Source of the DNA: an uncultured Lentisphaerota bacterium
Lineage (GTDB): Bacteria > Verrucomicrobiota > Lentisphaeria > Victivallales > GWF2-50-93
Length of the DNA stretch: 44,334 nucleotides
Direction: 5' to 3'
Assembly (NCBI GenBank): GCA_903872565.1
Contig: CAIQLG010000018.1
Span: 1-44,334, forward strand
Shown piece by piece: positions 40,831 to 44,334 of this stretch (position 1 is its first letter; every line of letters starts with the position of its first letter). The position numbers and the translations under genes were made by a program. Under the pieces are notes generated by a model. That model saw only the letters and a program-made list of their open reading frames with translations, was not told the DNA's origin and searched no databases.

Positions 40831-43505
40831 AGACCATCCATCAAAAAGTTTTTTTCAGGGTTTCAGGTCTGGTTGCTATTCTCGTAATGCTTATCTGCTG
40901 TATTGTAATTGTCTCGATGCGCCGGGAAACACGCAAGGAAAAGCAAAGTCTTGGCATAGAGCAGACGGCATTCATCGCATTGCAGTGCAATGCACTGCTC
41001 GATTGGAGGGATCTGGTTGGGATACAAAACATACTGAATGATGCGACGAAAGGAAAAGAGGTGAAATATGCATGGTTGGAGCAAAAAGGCGAGGCTGTCG
41101 TACATACTTTTGACAAAGGAATCCCAAAGGGGCTTCTGAGTCTGCACACGGATGACATTTCCAAGAATCCCGTCCGCGAATGGAGTGCCGGGGGCGAAGA
41201 GGTTTATTACGACATCGCAATGCCAGTCAAACGCCACGATGCCATTCTCCATCTCGGACTGTCCAGGTCGGGGGTGGACGCAGGCATATTGACACTGATC
41301 CAATGGGTCGTTCTGGCCAGCTTGCTCATCATATTGCTCGGCGCAGGCATGGCCTATGGGATATCGATCATAACAACGCGGGAAGTGGATGCGCTAAACG
41401 CCGATCTGCGTGCAAGCGAAAAACGCTTCATGGATGTCCTGCATGCTTCCCTGGATGCCATTCTCCTGATTGACGGTAGGACGTTCGTGGACTGCAACGA
41501 GGCCACCGCGAAAATGCTTGGATATCCTGATAAGAATCAGTTTTTACAGACTCACCCCTCGGAACTTTCACCGCCAGTGCAGCCCGATGGAAGAAAATCG
41601 CTCGAAAAGGCAAATGAGATGATGAGGACCGCCATCGAAAAAGGATACCATAGATTCGAATGGATGCACCGGAGAGCCAACGGAAAAGATTTTCCTGTCG
41701 AAGTCTCGCTCACCCCTGTCATAGTGGAAGGAAAGAACGTGCTTTATTGCGTTTGGCACGACATCACCAAACGCAAGCGGGCGGAGGCTGAACTCAAGGA
41801 GACAAATCTCAAACTCGAAGTTGCCACGAGACGGGCCGAGCAGGCCAATGCCGCCAAAAGTGACTTCCTCGCCAACATGAGCCATGAGATCCGCACCCCC
41901 ATGAATGGAGTGATCGGCATGACCGGGCTCCTGCTGGACACCAATCTGAACGACGAACAGCGCAAATATGCCGAGACTGTACGCGCCAGCGGAGAGTCTC
42001 TGCTCACGATTATAAACGACATCCTGGATTTTTCCAAGATCGAGGCGGGTAAACTCGAACTGGAAATTATGGACTTCGATCTGCGTGCCCTCCTGGACGA
42101 TTTCGCCGTCTCGCTTGCACTGCAGGTACAAAAGAAGGGGCTTGAATTCATCTGCGCCCTTGCTCCGGACGTGCCGCCCCGCCTTTGCGGCGATCCCGGG
42201 CGCCTGCGCCAGGTGCTTGTCAACATTGCGGGCAACGCAATAAAGTTCACGCAGAAAGGCGAGATTTCCGTGTTGGGAAGCCTGGTGTCGGAAGCCGAGG
42301 CGAAAGCCGTGATCCGTTTCTCTGTCCGGGATACTGGCATTGGCATTCCGACGGACAAGAAAGACAATCTATTTCAGAAGTTCACCCAAGCAGACTCCTC
42401 GACCACGCGCAAGTACGGTGGCACCGGTCTGGGGCTGGCCATTTCCAAACAGATCGCAGAGCTTATGGGTGGAACGATCGGCGTTGTGAGCCCTTCGACA
42501 TCGCTCAGGACAGGCGATGGCGGGCCGGGGTCGGAGTTCTGGTTCACTGCGAGTTTCGCAAAACAGACCGGACAGGAACATCACATCACGCCATTGGCAG
42601 ATATTCGCGGGACACACATCCTGGTGGTGGACGACAATGCTACAAACCGCGAGGTGCTGAAGACCCAGCTCAAATCCTGGTGCGTGCGGTCGGAAGAAGT
42701 TTCGGACGGTACCGCTGCGCTACTGGCTCTGCGTAGAGAACTGGATGCCGGCGATCCATTCAAAGCGGCCATTCTCGACATGCAGATGCCCGACATGGAC
42801 GGCATCACATTGGCACGCACAATCAAGGCCGATGCAAAACTGAGGGATATTCATCTGGTGCTGCTGACCTCCATGGGCCAGTTGGGCGATGCCCGGCGAA
42901 TAGCGGAGATTGGATTTTCCGCCTGCCTGAGCAAACCTGTGCGCTCGTCGGATCTCTCCGACAGTCTGGCCGCTGTCCTGGCGAAACAAAACATGCGGCA
43001 GGCGACTCCCCTCTTTACACGCCAGGCGATCCCCGAGATAAATCGTGGGATGGCAGTTCGCATACTGGTGGCCGAAGACAACATCGTCAACCAGATGGTG
43101 GCAGTGGGCATTCTCAAGAAACTGGGACTGCGCGCGGACGCCGTGGGCAACGGCGTGGAAGCCGTCAAGGCTCTCGAAACCATCCCGTACGATCTGCTGC
43201 TGATGGATGTGCAGATGCCTGTAATGGATGGACTGGAGGCCACGCGCCAAATTCGCGATCCCCATTCCGCAGTCCGCAATCACCTCATCCCCATCATAGC
43301 CATGACTGCCGGTGTCATGCAGAAGGACCAGGATCGCTGCATGAATGCAGGCATGAACGATTATGTCACCAAGCCGGTGTCACCCCACGCGTTGGCGGAA
43401 GCACTGGGGAAATGGCTACCGAAAGAAGGCGGAGAGGGCAGGGGGGATGGGCATACCCGTCAGGATAAGGCGGGCTATGCCCGCAACCCAGATCCGAAAT
43501 TCTAA
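40827..43505 (+). CDS. hybrid sensor histidine kinase with two receiver domains
   Basis: The 892-residue protein runs: membrane helix (about 12-31), periplasmic region (32-155), second helix (157-181), PAS (about 197-318), HisKA with phospho-acceptor His353 in [18 protein letters not shown], HATPase (about 450-590) with GNAIKFT, DTGIGI and [10 protein letters not shown], receiver 1 (about 608-725, Asp in [11 protein letters not shown]) and receiver 2 (about 750-870, Asp in [12 protein letters not shown]). There is no HPt domain, so the relay partner must be elsewhere. The HATPase carries an extra segment, [11 protein letters not shown] (about 555-566), encoded by a short dispersed repeat. The last about 20 residues look like read-through into intergenic sequence. 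It is coupled to the PhnD-like gene by ATGA. Confidence 0.95.
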   Translation: MKTIHQKVFFRVSGLVAILVMLICCIVIVSMRRETRKEKQSLGIEQTAFIALQCNALLDWRDLVGIQNILNDATKGKEVKYAWLEQKGEAVVHTFDKGIPKGLLSLHTDDISKNPVREWSAGGEEVYYDIAMPVKRHDAILHLGLSRSGVDAGILTLIQWVVLASLLIILLGAGMAYGISIITTREVDALNADLRASEKRFMDVLHASLDAILLIDGRTFVDCNEATAKMLGYPDKNQFLQTHPSELSPPVQPDGRKSLEKANEMMRTAIEKGYHRFEWMHRRANGKDFPVEVSLTPVIVEGKNVLYCVWHDITKRKRAEAELKETNLKLEVATRRAEQANAAKSDFLANMSHEIRTPMNGVIGMTGLLLDTNLNDEQRKYAETVRASGESLLTIINDILDFSKIEAGKLELEIMDFDLRALLDDFAVSLALQVQKKGLEFICALAPDVPPRLCGDPGRLRQVLVNIAGNAIKFTQKGEISVLGSLVSEAEAKAVIRFSVRDTGIGIPTDKKDNLFQKFTQADSSTTRKYGGTGLGLAISKQIAELMGGTIGVVSPSTSLRTGDGGPGSEFWFTASFAKQTGQEHHITPLADIRGTHILVVDDNATNREVLKTQLKSWCVRSEEVSDGTAALLALRRELDAGDPFKAAILDMQMPDMDGITLARTIKADAKLRDIHLVLLTSMGQLGDARRIAEIGFSACLSKPVRSSDLSDSLAAVLAKQNMRQATPLFTRQAIPEINRGMAVRILVAEDNIVNQMVAVGILKKLGLRADAVGNGVEAVKALETIPYDLLLMDVQMPVMDGLEATRQIRDPHSAVRNHLIPIIAMTAGVMQKDQDRCMNAGMNDYVTKPVSPHALAEALGKWLPKEGGEGRGDGHTRQDKAGYARNPDPKF
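42491..42515 (+). repeat. short dispersed repeat inside the hybrid kinase gene
   Basis: The sequence CCCTTCGACATCGCTCAGG and the following ACAGGC encode PSTSLRTG in frame. From memory, closely related strings (CTTCGACA..GCTCAGGACAG) are scattered through many environmental bacterial genomes and translate to SLRTG, FDIAQDR or CPERCR peptides depending on frame. Here the insertion falls in the loop before the last HATPase motif (GSEFWF) and keeps the frame. Confidence 0.6.
43449..43482 (+). repeat. hairpin in the last codons of the hybrid kinase
   Basis: GGGCATA (43449-43455) pairs with TATGCCC (43476-43482); an inner CCCG/CGGG extends it with a bulge. No T run follows, so it is not a standard terminator. 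It is probably intergenic repeat sequence now read as the C-terminal tail. Confidence 0.45.
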
Positions 43506-43819
43506 TATCTAAATCCCAAACAAATTCGAGTGAGTCAAGCTCGAAATTTAAAACGGAATGAATCAAATCCCATTAAAATCACTGAATATTTCTTTTCCTG
43601 TTTGCAATTTCAATTATTTGTTTTAAACTCACGTATGAAATTCAGATTTCCTGACTCGTACCTTCAATAGCGCTGGAGATGTGGGAAAAGGGTGTGTGGC
43701 TAAAAAGGGGTTGCAGCCGGGAAATCTGAATGAAAAATCCCCCCCGGGGGGGATTTTGAGACATTGTTATTTTCAGCGGATCAGGAACTCTGAAATTTAA
43801 GGTGAGAGCAGGGGAAACC
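43506..43819. other. 314-bp gap, repeats only
   Basis: It holds A+T-rich TTCGAA-type phrases (to about 43625), including AAACAAATTCGA, which is shared with the 19245-19462 gap, and then the long repeat (43641-43798). No gene and no reliable terminator for the hybrid kinase were seen. The TetR-type gene's promoter should lie within the repeat. Confidence 0.6.
43641..43798 (+). repeat. long dispersed repeat, right copy
   Basis: The core 43641-43730 (90 bp) has perfect 11-bp terminal inverted repeats, TTCAGATTTCC and GGAAATCTGAA. It is followed by a perfect 24-bp palindrome (43734-43757, AAAATC7 G7ATTTT) and an arm with CAGCGGATCAGGAACTCTGAAATTT ending 21 bp before the TetR start codon. The arm itself can form TTTCAG/CTGAAA. 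The copy at 853-1012 is its inverted counterpart, 42.6 kb away, and is likewise just upstream of a gene. Confidence 0.85.
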
Positions 43820-44334
43820 ATGAAAATGGATACGAAAAAAAAGATATTGTATGCCGCCGCGGAAGAATTCGCGATTAAAGGCTACAGCGGCACGACCATC
43901 CGCGACATTTGTATTCGCGCCGGCGTGAATCTGGCCGCAGTCAACTATCATTTCAGAAGCAAGGAGGAGCTATACAATAACATGTTCGAGTTTCTCTTCA
44001 CGGAAACCCAAAGGGAAAATGTTCTTGACAGGCGGTGGAACGGGGATTTCAAGGAGTGGAAAAAATCCATCAAGGCGTGGGTCGTGATGAGCCTGGACGA
44101 CATTGTCAATCCCAACACTCTGAACCGTTGCAAGTTTCAGATTTTTTGCAGGGAGATGATGGACAGTTCGGAGATTTTCCCGAACATATACGAGATGTAT
44201 CTTAGTCCCATATTAAAAAATCTGGAGACACATTTCAGGAAGGTCATGCCGAAGGACACCGGCGAAGAAGAGATTTACATAAGGATTTTTTCGGTGATGT
44301 CGGACTGTTTCTTCTATTTTCAGAACCGTGTGAT
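43820..44334 (+). CDS. TetR-family transcriptional regulator, CecR/DUF1956-like (3' end cut by the window)
   Basis: The first 171 codons are present. The N-terminal helix-turn-helix is clear: KKKILYAAAEEFAIKGYSGTTIRDICIRAGVNLAAVNYHFRSKEELYN. The following RCKFQIFCREMMDSSEIFPNIYEMYLSPIL resembles the CecR/DUF1956 ligand-binding half (RE at its core). Such regulators often control efflux or detoxification operons encoded downstream, which lie outside the window. GGGGAAACC precedes the ATG. The long repeat directly upstream may contain its promoter and operator. Confidence 0.9.
   Translation, partial: MKMDTKKKILYAAAEEFAIKGYSGTTIRDICIRAGVNLAAVNYHFRSKEELYNNMFEFLFTETQRENVLDRRWNGDFKEWKKSIKAWVVMSLDDIVNPNTLNRCKFQIFCREMMDSSEIFPNIYEMYLSPILKNLETHFRKVMPKDTGEEEIYIRIFSVMSDCFFYFQNRV

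Noticed and set aside
1..44334. CRISPR array, tRNA or rRNA genes
   Set aside because: I saw no regularly spaced repeats with unique spacers, no tRNA-like T-loop or CCA context and no rRNA core sequence. A covariance-model search would be decisive.

Overview
The window looks like a chromosomal segment from the PVC superphylum, most likely Lentisphaerota or a relative. This is inference from gene content: a uroporphyrinogen-decarboxylase-like protein of the kind common in Lentisphaerae, an ECF sigma operon with a GspG-like-tailed membrane protein typical of Planctomycetes/Lentisphaerae, a moderate G+C content, and many short dispersed intergenic repeats. There is no rRNA or tRNA gene to settle it, and I saw no CRISPR array.

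Layout. Bases 1-1250 hold a broken alpha/beta-hydrolase gene on the minus strand and two MITE-like repeats. Bases 1252-3553 are an ECF sigma factor operon (minus). Bases 3777-4850 are a UroD-family gene (plus), followed by a strong hairpin and an IS1634-type insertion sequence (transposase 5191-7002). Bases 7209-39357 are one very long minus-strand gene train, mostly with ATGA-type overlaps or gaps of a few bases. It encodes a complete Wzx/Wzy-type exopolysaccharide machine: an initiating polyprenyl-phosphate sugar transferase, WecG/TagA transferase, four or five further glycosyltransferases, lipid-linked-sugar membrane enzymes, flippase, polymerase/ligase, chain-length regulator with a kinase-like domain, and outer-membrane export lipoprotein. 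It also carries two phosphatase/phosphodiesterase-type enzymes and sugar-nucleotide functions. Bases 39530-43505 (plus) encode a small ORF, a PhnD-like binding protein and a hybrid histidine kinase, and the window ends in a TetR-type regulator gene.

How the genes fit together. The train starts with a STAS-domain protein behind a good sigma70-type promoter that overlaps a perfect inverted repeat. In its middle are a sensor lipoprotein, a multi-PAS histidine kinase and a response regulator with PP2C phosphatase and anti-sigma-like kinase domains. The likely reading is that a periplasmic signal controls polysaccharide synthesis through phosphorelay and partner switching with the STAS protein.

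The most striking observation is a run of 13 C (coding strand) just upstream of the annotated start of the Wzc-like gene. An ATG with 2-bp spacing to the previous gene opens a frame that would join the Wzc gene exactly if the run were 12 or 15 C. The gene may therefore be phase-variable, or the run may be miscounted. Other unusual points are two extra, degenerate sugar-transferase domains fused to other enzymes, a Wzc ATPase domain that has lost its Walker A' aspartate, and a roughly 150-bp repeat lying in the same orientation directly upstream of two unrelated genes at opposite ends of the window.
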